Source of the DNA: Bog-756 sp963734435
GTDB lineage: Bacteria > Actinomycetota > Acidimicrobiia > Acidimicrobiales > RAAP-2
Assembly (NCBI GenBank): GCA_963734435.1
Contig: CAVTHA010000003.1
Location: forward strand, 62,001 to 126,000
DNA: 64,000 bases
Reading direction: 5' to 3'
Shown: positions 1-8,299 of the stretch, piece by piece
Numbering within the stretch: the first letter of the stretch is position 1
How the letters are laid out: each line of letters begins with the position of its first letter
Program-made: the position numbers and the translations under genes
The notes under the pieces: generated by a model
What the model was told of the DNA's origin: nothing
The model's input: the letters and a program-made list of their open reading frames with translations, nothing else
Database searches by the model: none

Positions 1-72
1 CGATTCGTGAAAGGGTGAGACCGCGCCATCGGCGGGACGGCCGTCCACCCCACTTTCGACCGGGACTACCGG

Positions 73-945
73 CTACGAGGAGCTCTCGTCCTGATCCCTC
101 GAGTAGTCGACGGCGGCCAGGTCGTCGTGGCCATGACCGTCGGCGACGGTGCGCGTCAGACGGTCGTGGACCGCCTGGAGTAGCGGGCTGAGCGCAACGG
201 ATGCACCCGCGAGGTCGACGTCCTTCAAGGCAAGCTCCACGGCGAAACCCGGCTCGTACGAGTGATCGTCCATCAACCGTAGCTTCTGCAGGGCGTAGGG
301 CATGGCGAGCGGCCCAGCTTGTAGCGCCTCGACGAAGGTGTCGTGGTCGATGCCGAGGGCGTCGCAGAGGGCGAGTACATCGCTCATGGCGACGGTTGCA
401 GCGGTCATCCAAGCGTTGATGGCAAGCTTGAGCGAGCTACCCTCCACCTCTTTTCCGACGTGAAGAACGGAGGACCCGAGGTCCTCCAGAACCGGTCGTG
501 CCCGTCTCAGGGCATCGTCCTCACCGGCAACCAGCCAGACAAGCTTTCCTGAACGAGCGGGCACTGTACTCCCGGAGACCGGAGCGTCGAGGTACCCGAT
601 GCCATGTTGGCGCGCCAGGTCGGACAGAGCGTGGGCACTCTGGGGTCCGACGGTGCTGGCCTGTACCCAGACGGCACCTCGGTCCACTTGGGGAATGGCC
701 TCACGCATCACTTGGGCCACGACATCTCCGTCGCGCAGCACCGTGAAGATGAGCGATGCGTCCGATACGGCGTCACCTACTGGCATCACCGCCGTCACCC
801 CTACTGCTTGGTCTGCCACCGCCTGAGCTCTTTCCACCGTTCGGTTCCAGAGCCGAACTTCGTGGTCGGTTTCGCCGAGGCGGGTAGCCATCGCCGCGCC
901 GAGCGCCCCGGCGCCGAGAACAGCGATGTTCGCGTTGGTGGGCAT
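73..945 (-). CDS. NAD(P)-dependent beta-hydroxyacid dehydrogenase (HIBADH family)
   Basis: This 290-aa protein has the two-domain plan and usual length of the 3-hydroxyisobutyrate / tartronate-semialdehyde dehydrogenase family, which oxidises beta-hydroxyacids or reduces the matching semialdehydes in the cytoplasm. The Rossmann loop GAGALGAAMA lies at residues 11-20, the substrate-binding signature LDAPVSGS at about 119-126, and the expected catalytic lysine is K173 with N177 in SSLKLAINAW. The ATG at 945 is preceded by a clear AAGGAG ribosome site. The gene stands alone; the next gene on the same strand starts 125 bp upstream. Substrate cannot be told from sequence, and members also include imine reductase-like enzymes. 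Confidence 0.88.
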   Translation of the reverse strand: MPTNANIAVLGAGALGAAMATRLGETDHEVRLWNRTVERAQAVADQAVGVTAVMPVGDAVSDASLIFTVLRDGDVVAQVMREAIPQVDRGAVWVQASTVGPQSAHALSDLARQHGIGYLDAPVSGSTVPARSGKLVWLVAGEDDALRRARPVLEDLGSSVLHVGKEVEGSSLKLAINAWMTAATVAMSDVLALCDALGIDHDTFVEALQAGPLAMPYALQKLRLMDDHSYEPGFAVELALKDVDLAGASVALSPLLQAVHDRLTRTVADGHGHDDLAAVDYSRDQDESSS

Positions 946-1070
946 TCGCGCTCCTTTGGGTCATTGTGCATCCGAATTGGCCAGACCACAAGGAGCTAAC
1001 TGCGACGGTCTCCCCCCGGCACTCGTATAGCTCCGCCACCCGTCGAAGATGACGGATGGTGACCGGCTCG

Positions 1071-1802
1071 TCAGCTTGTTGACCACGAGTTGTCTGATTT
1101 TCCAAGCATCGGAGTGGTCACTCCAACGATGATCAACATGATCAGAGCGATGACCAGGGCATAGACGATATGGATATGTAGGACGCAGGCAGCGCCGACG
1201 AGCGCGCCCACGAGCATGGCGGCAGTGGCGACGAGGCGCCGACCCGATTTGGATCCTTTCCCCCCGGCGATCGTGCTATCGGCCGCGATACCGGTGATGG
1301 TCATGGTGAGAACGGTGGTGGTCAGATCGGGGACTGCGATTTGCCGAATCGCGGCGTTCTGCACTCCCATAGCAAAGGCAAGAACGGCGATGAGTGCGTA
1401 TCGGTATCCGGTGGTAACCGGGCTCCCGCTCAGCGAGGCCAAGATCACTGATACAGCAACGAAGCTCGCCTGGATGCCGGTCGCGGCGCTGAGCAGACGT
1501 CCTCGATGGTTTCCGTAACGCTTGCCAACTCTGCCGCCGACCAGGGCGCCAAACCCGAACACTGCCAGGGCCAACGTGGAAGCACCGATGGAAAATCCCG
1601 GTGCCCCGGCCAGGGCGAAGCCCAGGAACACGACGTTTCCCGTCATATTGGCGACGAAGACGTGCCCGAGAACCAGATAGCTGAACGCATCGACCAGGCC
1701 GGTGACGACGGTCAGAGTGACCAGAAGCGGGGGCAGCGGACCCTCTTTGCTCCCATGTGTGGGAAGGACTGTCTGACGAATCTCTGTGATGAATGTATGC
1801 AT
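1071..1802 (-). CDS. DUF1275 (YoaK-family) integral membrane protein
   Basis: A 243-aa, strongly hydrophobic protein with about six membrane segments. The N-terminal part has the DUF1275 pattern: a first helix ending in GLVDAFSYL, then VFVANMTGNVVFLG, and later a conserved VQNAAIRQI block around residue 150. The family is widespread, and its transport or sensing role is not established. An AGGAG ribosome site sits just before the ATG at 1802. Base composition is lower in GC than most later genes. No neighbour points to a function. Confidence 0.85.
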   Translation of the reverse strand: MHTFITEIRQTVLPTHGSKEGPLPPLLVTLTVVTGLVDAFSYLVLGHVFVANMTGNVVFLGFALAGAPGFSIGASTLALAVFGFGALVGGRVGKRYGNHRGRLLSAATGIQASFVAVSVILASLSGSPVTTGYRYALIAVLAFAMGVQNAAIRQIAVPDLTTTVLTMTITGIAADSTIAGGKGSKSGRRLVATAAMLVGALVGAACVLHIHIVYALVIALIMLIIVGVTTPMLGKSDNSWSTS

Positions 1803-1995
1803 TGGTCCACTCCTGCTTCGACTCGCGGACGGTCATCATGGGCAACGATGGCGTTCACCGTACCGTTGAGACGGGTCGAGCGGAATGCCGATAACATCCC
1901 GATGGGCTCGCCATCGGGAACGAGCTAGGGATCGTTGGAGTCGGCACCTGCCCGTGGGTCATGACCACCCGATCGTCAAGCACGCAAGCGGGCGG

Positions 1996-2757
1996 TCAGG
2001 CCGGCTCCGCTGCGGCAAGGACGACGGACTCGGGCCGCTCGGCCCGCAGGGTGTCGAGGACCACAGCGGCGACGTCGGCCGAGAGCTGATAGCCGTAGCG
2101 AACGAATCCTTCGTCGCACCAGCGGATGTACCAGCCGGCGAGCTCGTCCGGGTCGAACTGTTCCGCGACCTCGGTGTCCACCGTCGGCCCGACCATCAGC
2201 TCGGTGACCCGGAGCTCGTCGAATTCGTTGGCCAACCCCTGACAGAAGGCGCTCAGGGCCGCCTTGGAGGCGGCATATGCGACCAGTCCGGGATAGGGCT
2301 TGACGGCGGAGTCGGACGAAAGGAAGACCGCCCGCCCGTCGCTTCCTTCCCGTCGCAGATGAGGCAAGGCGGCGCGGCTAACCATGGCTGCGCCGAACAG
2401 GTTGGTGGTGAAGATCTGGGTCCACACTTCGGGGCCGGTGGAATCGAGCGGGCTGAGTCCGGTGATGCCGGCCGCGTAGACCAGTGTGTCGAGGCCACCA
2501 AGGTGGCCCACCGCCGCTTCGACCGCCAGTTGACACTGCTCGGCGGAGCTGACGTCACACCCCACTGGGATCACCCCGTCGAGCTCGGCGATCTTGTCTT
2601 CCCGGCGAGCCGCCCCCACCACATGGGCACCGGCCCCGGCCAGAGCGGAGGCCGTGGCCGCGCCGATCCCACTCGATGCCCCCACGACCAGCACTCGCTG
2701 GGCCTCGCCTTGTCGGTTGACGACGACGTCGGTCGGGTGAGCTCTCATGACAGCCAT
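1996..2757 (-). CDS. Short-chain dehydrogenase/reductase (SDR)
   Basis: A classical SDR of 253 aa. It has the cofactor motif GASSGIG near residues 26-32, the structural Asn in TTNLFG near 119, the catalytic Ser around 147, and the YAASK catalytic motif with Tyr 161 and Lys 165. The second Arg after the glycine loop (GAARRE) suggests NADP(H). The open frame extends to 2781, but an AGGAG site lies 5 nt upstream of the ATG at 2757, so I chose that start. The substrate is unknown; the gene is monocistronic, in a loosely packed stretch. Confidence 0.85.
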   Translation of the reverse strand: MAVMRAHPTDVVVNRQGEAQRVLVVGASSGIGAATASALAGAGAHVVGAARREDKIAELDGVIPVGCDVSSAEQCQLAVEAAVGHLGGLDTLVYAAGITGLSPLDSTGPEVWTQIFTTNLFGAAMVSRAALPHLRREGSDGRAVFLSSDSAVKPYPGLVAYAASKAALSAFCQGLANEFDELRVTELMVGPTVDTEVAEQFDPDELAGWYIRWCDEGFVRYGYQLSADVAAVVLDTLRAERPESVVLAAAEPA

Positions 2758-3105
2758 CACGCTCCTGCTCGTCCTTAGCACCGCCCCCAGGCCAACTCAC
2801 CGGAGGTCTTGATCGATCGCCTGTCGGTGTCCGTCGCTGTCGAGGCTATGACTCTCGTCGCCCCTGGGGAAGCCCTCTCGCGCCAATCCCGCTTCCGACC
2901 GGCCACCTTTCGGCGGTGATCCGGTGTCTCGCAGCGAGCCAAAGACCCATGATCTGGGATTGAGCCTTACCAACGTGACCGCCTGGCGCCGGTATGCCTG
3001 CGCACGTAGGTAGCCGGGTCGCGAAGCCCCGGTCTTCCAGCAGCCTGAATCTTGTGGCAGCGAGCGCCGATCAAAGAAGAACGGGGGGTCGGCCGATAGA
3101 TAGGC
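2758..3105. other. Gene-poor gap
   Basis: About 350 bp without a convincing gene on either strand. It should hold the promoter of the SDR (reading left) and of the sensor remnant (reading right). I see no strong palindrome, hairpin plus T-run, or RNA-like structure. Confidence 0.5.
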
Positions 3106-3741
3106 GTGAGGTTCCGGCAGGCTGGCCGTGCCGACTCGACGACAGTCCAGTTTGTCGCGTTCGCTGCGATCACGCTTGTGCCTGTGCTACTGCTCGGCGT
3201 GATCCTGTCCGCTAGTTATCGGAGTGAGGCAGATCGCCGAGGGTTGGCCCAAGGGGGCTCGGAAGCTCTCTTGATGGCACAAACTGCCGTCGAACCGTTG
3301 CTGAACGGACAGCCATTGAGCCGTGGGCTCACCCCGTCGGAGATGGCTGCCATGAATCGGCTCGTGCATAACGCCATCGGTAGCGGCGATGTGCTCCGAC
3401 TTCGACTCCGTGACCTGACCGGCGGTGTCTTCTATTCGGACGATGGGTCAGGGTTCAACCAGCGACCGGCAGACGAAGCCCTGGCTGCGGCACACGGATC
3501 GAAAGTGCTGCGACGAACCCGACTCAACTCCGACAGCGTCGACACGGGCAGGGCCGGACCTACCGCGGTTGAGGTGTATCTACCTCTCCGCTCGGGGAAT
3601 CCGCAACATCAAGTCGGCATCAGATGGCAGCACCCCGATCAGGGCCTGCTCTTCCCGCATAGCTTTGTCCCAACGGCATGCGACTTAGCTCAGGGCCACC
3701 GGTACGCTCGTCCCATGCCGAAGCTGCAGCTGTCCGAGTAG
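3106..3741 (+). pseudogene. Sensor N-terminus of a GGDEF/EAL-type protein, truncated
   Basis: The reading frame (GTG start) encodes one transmembrane helix at residues 15-40, ending in a junction like SASYRSEADRRGLAQG, then an extracytoplasmic sensor-like region through about residue 172 (VEVYLPLRSGNPQHQVGI). This arrangement is typical of the periplasmic sensor of actinobacterial diguanylate cyclase/phosphodiesterase proteins. In intact family members the second membrane helix and the GGDEF/EAL domains follow. Here the homologous-looking sequence stops at about 3625, the last 40 residues look like random readthrough, and no GGDEF, EAL or HAMP motif follows. I infer a gene remnant; a short stand-alone sensor is less likely. 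Confidence 0.55.
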
Positions 3742-3842
3742 ATCGTCGAGCAGGCGGAGGTTGCCAAAGCCTAGGCCGCGGACTCGGCGCCCAATGAGTC
3801 GCGAGCCAGACGATTCGCCCGGTCTGACGGATCCGATTGTCG

Positions 3843-4139
3843 TCAGAGGACGCGGACCCCTTCCCTGATAGCTCGCCGCTCAACGGTTGATGTTCCTCCC
3901 CATACGCCAACACACGTCTCGTCGGCCATTGCGTAGTCCAAGCACTCCGTCCGCACCGGACACTCGGAACACACGGCCTTCGCGGCGCGCGGTGGCCGCC
4001 TTTGCGATGGGATAAAGGTGGTCGGGTCCATTCCCCGGCAGGCGCCCAGTTCCATCCATGCCGGCCTGCAGAGCACCTCGCTCAGTTCGGGCAATGACAG
4101 CGAAGGATTCATCAGGACTTCGACCAGAGAAGAGTTCAT
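3843..4139 (-). CDS. WhiB-family Fe-S transcriptional regulator
   Basis: WhiB-like (Wbl) proteins are actinobacterial regulators that carry a [4Fe-4S] cluster and act with sigma factors. All four cluster cysteines are present: one in LGACRGMDP and the CX2CX5C group in VCSECPVRTEC. The turn GVWGGTS and the basic tail ERRAIREGVRVL follow, as expected. From the ATG at 4139 the protein is 98 aa, normal for the family; the frame is open to an ATG at 4256 (137 aa) and another start exists at 4112. An 11-bp palindrome CTGGTAACCAG directly abuts the chosen start and may be regulatory. Monocistronic. Confidence 0.9.
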   Translation of the reverse strand: MNSSLVEVLMNPSLSLPELSEVLCRPAWMELGACRGMDPTTFIPSQRRPPRAAKAVCSECPVRTECLDYAMADETCVGVWGGTSTVERRAIREGVRVL

Positions 4140-4634
4140 CTGGTAACCAGGTTCTTGTTGGTCCAACGGTAAAGGATCAACACGTGCCCCATCTGAGAGA
4201 TGCGAGTTCGTGACTCGAATACGGGAATGCTGCCCATCCGTTCGGATGGCAAACATGAACTACGACTGAAGAGCCGATGAACGGTCCGCGACGACTTCGA
4301 TAGCGAAGTGCCAGGCAATGGGATTTTGTTCGGATCTAAGCGAGGTGGGGCTCACGGGTTCCGGGCCCGTGCTCGCGACGGTTGTTTAGAGTCCCAACCC
4401 CAACATCTGCGGACTCTCGCTCGATCCCTCTATGGGCCTGCGCTGCGAACCCATGTAATTGCATGGAACTCTCGGGCAACATCGGGACCTCTCGGCGTAT
4501 AGATGATCTCGACGTGCTCACCTACCCTTCACGAAGACTTCGAAGGCCTTCATCTAGATCTCACCCCGGCTGCGGGAGCATGATGTAGTTGTACGGGCTT
4601 GCGTAAGAGTGGCGGATCTGGCTCAGGAGGACAG
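4140..4634. other. Divergent intergenic region
   Basis: About 500 bp between WhiB (leftward) and the NTF2-fold gene (rightward), with GC content visibly below the window average. It contains two small hairpins: stem ACTTCG/CGAAGT at 4294-4309 and stem CACGGG/CCCGTG at 4353-4371. Neither is followed by a T-run. I see no convincing coding frame; the left part may encode a longer WhiB N-terminus. Confidence 0.5.
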
Positions 4635-5105
4635 ATGGACAGTGACGAGGTTGCCGCCATCGAGCGGCTGATCGCCAAGGACGAGATCATCGATCTCGTC
4701 CATCGCTATTCGTACTGTGTCGATCACAGGCACTACGACGAGGTTGCCGAACTTTTCATCGAGGACTGTGTGGTCGACTACGGACCGGGTATTCCGCCCG
4801 TGCGATCCAGGGCAGGTCTCCGGCGCATGTTCGGACGTCCCGATAGTGGCTTTGCCGCAACGAGCCACCACAATGCGAACGTCCTAGTGACGTTCGAGGA
4901 CCTCGATCATGCATCCGTGCGCACATCCGTCTACGCCTGGCACCGGCGGACCGACGGGCGCACCCCTTGCCTGTGGGGCTATTACCACGACTCGATGGTT
5001 CGTCTTCCCGAGGGATGGCGAATTGCTGAGCGACAGCTTCGGACCCTAGGAGCAGAGGATTGGAATATGGAGATGCACTCGGCTCACAAGGGTGAGGCTC
5101 CGTAG
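4635..5105 (+). CDS. NTF2-like / SnoaL-family protein
   Basis: This 156-aa protein matches the SnoaL_4 type of the NTF2 fold: a helical start (IERLIAKDEIIDLVHRYSYC), then DVAELF-like and FIEDCVVDYGPG segments, and a beta-rich second half ending in LPEGWRIAERQL. Members are small cone-shaped barrels acting as dehydratases, isomerases, cyclases or ring-hydroxylating subunits, so the reaction cannot be named. An AGGAGGA ribosome site lies 4 nt before the ATG at 4635, which is why the in-frame start at 4599 was not used. No operon partner. Confidence 0.8.
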   Translation: MDSDEVAAIERLIAKDEIIDLVHRYSYCVDHRHYDEVAELFIEDCVVDYGPGIPPVRSRAGLRRMFGRPDSGFAATSHHNANVLVTFEDLDHASVRTSVYAWHRRTDGRTPCLWGYYHDSMVRLPEGWRIAERQLRTLGAEDWNMEMHSAHKGEAP

Positions 5106-5508
5106 TCGGCAATCTCATATGGAAAGCGGTCCTCGACTTGAACCCTCGTGTTGCAATCGGGTATCCCTGATCGCCCAGAGCCGAGCGTCTATTTCCCGGC
5201 GCCGGAGCACTGGATGTGAGCCATCGGCTAGGAGGTGGATAGACGAACCTGGCAATGGTGCCCGAGATCCAGGCGATCACCCATCCAGCAAATACCAAAG
5301 GCGCGATCCCCGTGTAGACGCTCGACCGCCAGGGCCACCACCACTGACGTGGTCGCAATCCCGGACGCGCCAGATTGCCTGCGATGGGCTCGCCCAGCTA
5401 CCGAGGTCCCAACGCCAGAACGACGAGCAGGGGCGCCCATTGCGCCGGGAGCGGAGCGCTTATCGAACGTCCCTGATCGGCCCGTCGCCGATAGACGACT
5501 GCGGGCAG
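5106..5508. other. Gene-poor gap with a possible decayed membrane gene
   Basis: About 400 bp with no intact gene. On the minus strand a hydrophobic reading between about 5230 and 5460 (segments such as IAPLVFAGWVIAWISGTIARF and, upstream in the same frame after a TAG stop, APLLVVLALGP) looks like remains of a small membrane protein. This is weak evidence. A GGGTTCAAGTC string on the minus strand near 5135-5146 resembles a tRNA T-loop but the flanks do not pair. Confidence 0.3.
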
Positions 5509-6006
5509 TCAGCTGGCGAGTTCGACAGTCACGTCTCGGGTCCGGAGAGCGTCAACCAATGCTTCTCGGCTCGCAGAAGACTCCTCAGCGGTGGGGCGAC
5601 CGCCGTCACACCACTGCGTTCTCAGAAAGTCGAGGTCCTCCCAGATTGGTGCTATTGGGCGAGGATCGGTGTCATACCTGGGAGTGATCCACCAATGCAG
5701 ATGAGGGACCCCGTTCCCAAGTGACTCGATGTTCATTTTCCGAGGGGTGAACACATCGTTTGCTGCTGCGGCAACCTCCGTCATTTCGGCAACGTGAAGT
5801 TCACGAACGTGGATCTCCAAGTCGAACACCTCTCTAACGCACAGCTTGGCAGAGAAGAACAAGCTGCCCTTGAAGTACTGGTTTGGAGAAAGGCGCACGT
5901 AGCCGGTCTGCAGCCGAGCAACGAACCACGGATCGATGCCCTCCTCGGAAGCTGCGTTGTCACCACAGATGGAGCAATCAGCCACGAGCTCAGTATGACC
6001 GGTCAC
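5509..6006 (-). CDS. HIT-family (histidine triad) protein
   Basis: A 165-aa protein with the features of HIT nucleotide hydrolases/transferases: an N-terminal CSIC pair that could bind zinc, a central fold, and the C-terminal triad region NGVPHLHWWITPR. In the family motif H-x-H-x-H the middle His is the nucleophile; here the first two are kept but the third is Trp. The frame is open further upstream, but that part is arginine-rich and out of character, so I use the GTG at 6006, preceded by CAGGT. The likely substrate is a nucleoside phosphoramidate or dinucleotide, by family only. Confidence 0.75.
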   Translation of the reverse strand: MTGHTELVADCSICGDNAASEEGIDPWFVARLQTGYVRLSPNQYFKGSLFFSAKLCVREVFDLEIHVRELHVAEMTEVAAAANDVFTPRKMNIESLGNGVPHLHWWITPRYDTDPRPIAPIWEDLDFLRTQWCDGGRPTAEESSASREALVDALRTRDVTVELAS

Positions 6007-6240
6007 TGGTGACCTGCCCCAGAGCTCTTGGATATGCCTTGCCACCACCCGCCACCGCCACCGAAGTATCCGCCACCGCCGCCGCTCTAGACCTCCACCA
6101 CCATCCATGCCACTTCCGTGCGACCCGCCCGGCAACTCCCCATAAAACGTCCCGGCGCCGGAGCCGGTCAGGGGTTTGGGGCCGCCCAGGAGCGGTCCGA
6201 CTCGACTCGGTGCTAGGACGTCTGAGGCTGGAATCCACGA

Positions 6241-6699
6241 TCATCCCCGAAACGGGGTCCAACGCCGAGGGTCAGGCAACGCGACGTCACCGTAACCGTT
6301 GGCGCGTGCCTCATCGATGGTCAATTCGAAGAGGACGTACCGGTCTTCGGGCGCGTAACCGGCATGATCCGTTGCGATCGAACGGGCCGCCGGGTCATCA
6401 ACGACCGCTCCATCGCCGATGACGATGAACTCGCCACCCGTGCCGAAGGTGTCCGGTACGCCGTTGTGGAGAGCGAACGAACCGCGCTCCCGGAGATCGC
6501 GGCCCTTGGGCGAATTCGGCTCCATGAAGACGAAGAGCCGTCCCGAGCCAATGATCGGCGAAATGGGATGTACACGGGGCGATCCGTCGCCTCGAACGGT
6601 AGCCAGGTACGCCGGTGAAACCGACAGCCGATCTGCCCCGAATGTGGCCAGCTCGGGCGCTTCCTGGGCGAACTCCCCCCAGCTCACCATCGGCGCCAC
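6241..6699 (-). CDS. Pyridoxamine 5'-phosphate oxidase-like (PPOX fold) protein
   Basis: A 152-aa split-barrel flavin-binding family protein. It opens with a helix, then the typical strand pair AYLATVRGDGSPRVHPIS, followed by GRLFVFMEPNSPKGRDL and RGSFALHN, the phosphate/flavin-contact regions of this family. Such proteins may bind FMN, F420 or heme; the cofactor cannot be fixed here. It ends 234 bp upstream (in its own direction) of the HIT gene, with a Gly-rich reading frame in between. Confidence 0.82.
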   Translation of the reverse strand: MAPMVSWGEFAQEAPELATFGADRLSVSPAYLATVRGDGSPRVHPISPIIGSGRLFVFMEPNSPKGRDLRERGSFALHNGVPDTFGTGGEFIVIGDGAVVDDPAARSIATDHAGYAPEDRYVLFELTIDEARANGYGDVALPDPRRWTPFRG

Positions 6700-6903
6700 C
6701 TTCCCAGGTCGACCGGGTCCGTGCCCGCGTCACCGCCCTGCCGTCGGAGTTGCCAGCGTGGGCACCTTGCAGTCGGAACGAGCCGGCAGAAACGGCGGCT
6801 CGTTCCGATGCTGGGACGATGCCCTACGCTCCCAGGTCGAAAACCTCCGGCTCCGTCGCCCGATTGGGCAGCTTCGGACCAAATACGAAACGGGCGATGC
6901 GGG

Positions 6904-6919
6904 CCGAACATATGTTCGG
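6904..6919. promoter_or_regulatory. SOS box (LexA operator)
   Basis: CCGAACATATGTTCGG is a perfect 16-bp palindrome. Its core CGAACATATGTTCG agrees fully with the Gram-positive/actinobacterial LexA consensus CGAACRNRYGTTYG. It lies immediately upstream of the -10-like element at 6920-6925, so bound LexA would block the promoter of the 81-aa gene and the SRAP gene. Confidence 0.88.
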
Positions 6920-6925
6920 TATAGT
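6920..6925 (+). promoter_or_regulatory. -10 element, leaderless SOS promoter
   Basis: TATAGT abuts the SOS box and lies 6 nt before the ATG at 6932. With usual -10 to start-site spacing, transcription would begin at or next to the A of that ATG, giving a leaderless mRNA. No ribosome site is present, which fits. Confidence 0.65.
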
Positions 6926-6931
6926 GCGGGG

Positions 6932-7177
6932 ATGCCACACGGAGTGGATGTGACCATTGCGAGGCCGCTCGTCGAGCGAATGTGGCGGTTCTTGGCCTCG
7001 GTCCATCACCGAACCAACCGGGTCACCCGCTTCGAGGGCGGTGACGGACGTGTCACCGTCACGGTCGGGATGGTCGGCACCGGCCGAACCCATTCCCTCC
7101 GAACGGCGGCCAGCGAGGTGGCGCGGATCTTGCCTGGGTGCTCGGACGAGAAATACAGCGAGCCCCGCGAAACCTAA
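6932..7177 (+). CDS. Small SOS-controlled protein, function unknown
   Basis: An 81-aa protein that I do not recognise. It begins MPHGVDVTIARPLVERMWRF, and has a helix, a basic stretch (HHRTNRVTRFEGGDGR), a beta-like VTVTVGMVGTG segment and a helix ending ASEVARIL. It has no cysteine-rich or membrane feature. Its start sits right behind the SOS box and -10 element, and it ends 9 nt before the SRAP gene, so the two very probably form one DNA-damage-induced unit. The ORF is supported by promoter position more than by homology. Confidence 0.6.
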   Translation: MPHGVDVTIARPLVERMWRFLASVHHRTNRVTRFEGGDGRVTVTVGMVGTGRTHSLRTAASEVARILPGCSDEKYSEPRET

Positions 7178-7186
7178 GCTGAGATC

Positions 7187-7873
7187 GTGTGCGGACGCAT
7201 CGCCCTCTACTCGGAGCCTGACCGGATCGCCCGGATACTCGACGCCCAGTTGGCCCTCCAGGGGGACGAATGGAAGCCGTCCTGGAACGTGGCACCGACC
7301 GACCCTCTCCTCGGTGTGAGGGAGCACCCGAGTGGCACGAGAACCCTCCGGGCCTATCGCTGGGGTCTCGTCCCGATGTCTGCTGCCGACCCGACGGCAT
7401 TCAAGACATCGTTCAACGCCCGGGCCGAATCGATTGCCACGAAACCGGCCTTTCGTTGGGCGTTCAAGCACAGCCGGATCCTCGTACCGGTGGACGCCTT
7501 CTACGAGTGGCAGAAGACCGGCAAGGCCAGGACGCCTTATCTCTTCAGACGCGCTGATGGTGAGCCGATGGTGTTCGCCGGTCTTTCCGAGCGATGGAAG
7601 CAACCTGATGGCTCGTTGATGTACTCGGCAACCGTGGTCACTACTGAAGCCGGACGTGACATGGATGCTGTCCATGACCGCATGCCGGTCGTCCTCGAGC
7701 CGGACACCTGGGAGATGTGGCTCGAGCCCGAAGCCGATGATCGGGACGAGCTGGAGTCGCTCCTCCGACCCGGTCCAACAGGCACCCTGGTCCACCACGA
7801 AGTCGGCACGGCGGTCGGTAACGTCCGGAACAACGGCCCCGAATTGATTCTGGCCGTGAGTCCAGCTCTCTGA
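7187..7873 (+). CDS. SRAP/HMCES-family abasic-site crosslink protein (YedK-like)
   Basis: SRAP proteins bind abasic sites in single-stranded DNA through a stable thiazolidine crosslink made by Cys2 after removal of Met1, shielding the lesion. This 228-aa protein keeps the whole active site: C2 in MCGR, SWNVAPT at 32-38, WGLVP at 59-63, N77 in NARAES, E107 in FYEW and H163 in HDRMP. These match E. coli YedK N75, E105 and H160 in spacing. The start is fixed by the required MCGR. It follows the SOS-box gene by 9 nt, consistent with the family's DNA-damage association. Confidence 0.93.
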   Translation: MCGRIALYSEPDRIARILDAQLALQGDEWKPSWNVAPTDPLLGVREHPSGTRTLRAYRWGLVPMSAADPTAFKTSFNARAESIATKPAFRWAFKHSRILVPVDAFYEWQKTGKARTPYLFRRADGEPMVFAGLSERWKQPDGSLMYSATVVTTEAGRDMDAVHDRMPVVLEPDTWEMWLEPEADDRDELESLLRPGPTGTLVHHEVGTAVGNVRNNGPELILAVSPAL

Positions 7874-7945
7874 CGACATCCCTGCCGACGTGCCCGGCCG
7901 CACAAGGATCCCCTCATTCGGATCCGGTCGGTGAGATGATGAGCC

Positions 7946-8299
7946 ATGCCTCCTTCCCGGCGGTGGGACCTGGAAGCCGTCATCGACATGGGACTTCCCC
8001 CCGTACCCGAAGACGCTCCAGTGCGATTCAAGGGCCGCTATGCCGGTTTGGTCCAGGCATTTGCCAGAGGCCACTGTCCTGAGTGTCTGGTGGACCTGGT
8101 GGTTGTCACCGAGCTCGGTCAGCCTTGGAACGTCAAGATGGAGCACGACGACAACTGTCCGTTCTCGCCAGCCAGCATGGGGTCGTTGGCCCGGGAGCTC
8201 GGCTTCTCCGGAAACTTCAGCTCCGACGCTCCGGCCGTGGAGATGGATCAGGGGTTGTTCAAGGCGATCGAAGGCCTGGAGATCGACCCCTATCTCTGA
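7946..8299 (+). CDS. Hypothetical protein with a possible zinc-ribbon motif
   Basis: A 117-aa soluble protein not recognised as a known family. It contains HCPECLVDL at about 43-51 and a second HDDNCPFSP at about 67-75; the three Cys and two His in close sequence could form a zinc site. The C-terminus is acidic and ends AIEGLEIDPYL. The ATG at 7946 follows the SRAP stop by 72 nt, so it could be in the same transcript. Codon use is as in neighbouring genes. Confidence 0.65.
   Translation: MPPSRRWDLEAVIDMGLPPVPEDAPVRFKGRYAGLVQAFARGHCPECLVDLVVVTELGQPWNVKMEHDDNCPFSPASMGSLARELGFSGNFSSDAPAVEMDQGLFKAIEGLEIDPYL

Noticed and set aside
1885..2778. 297-codon open frame on the plus strand
   Set aside because: Shadow of the SDR gene.
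5120..5175. tRNA-like T-loop (GGGTTCAAGTC on the minus strand)
   Set aside because: The flanking bases do not form the T-stem and no acceptor, D or anticodon arms can be drawn.
6824..8146. 440-codon open frame on the minus strand
   Set aside because: It is antisense to the well-supported SRAP gene and its neighbours, with no domain and a composition typical of high-GC shadow frames.
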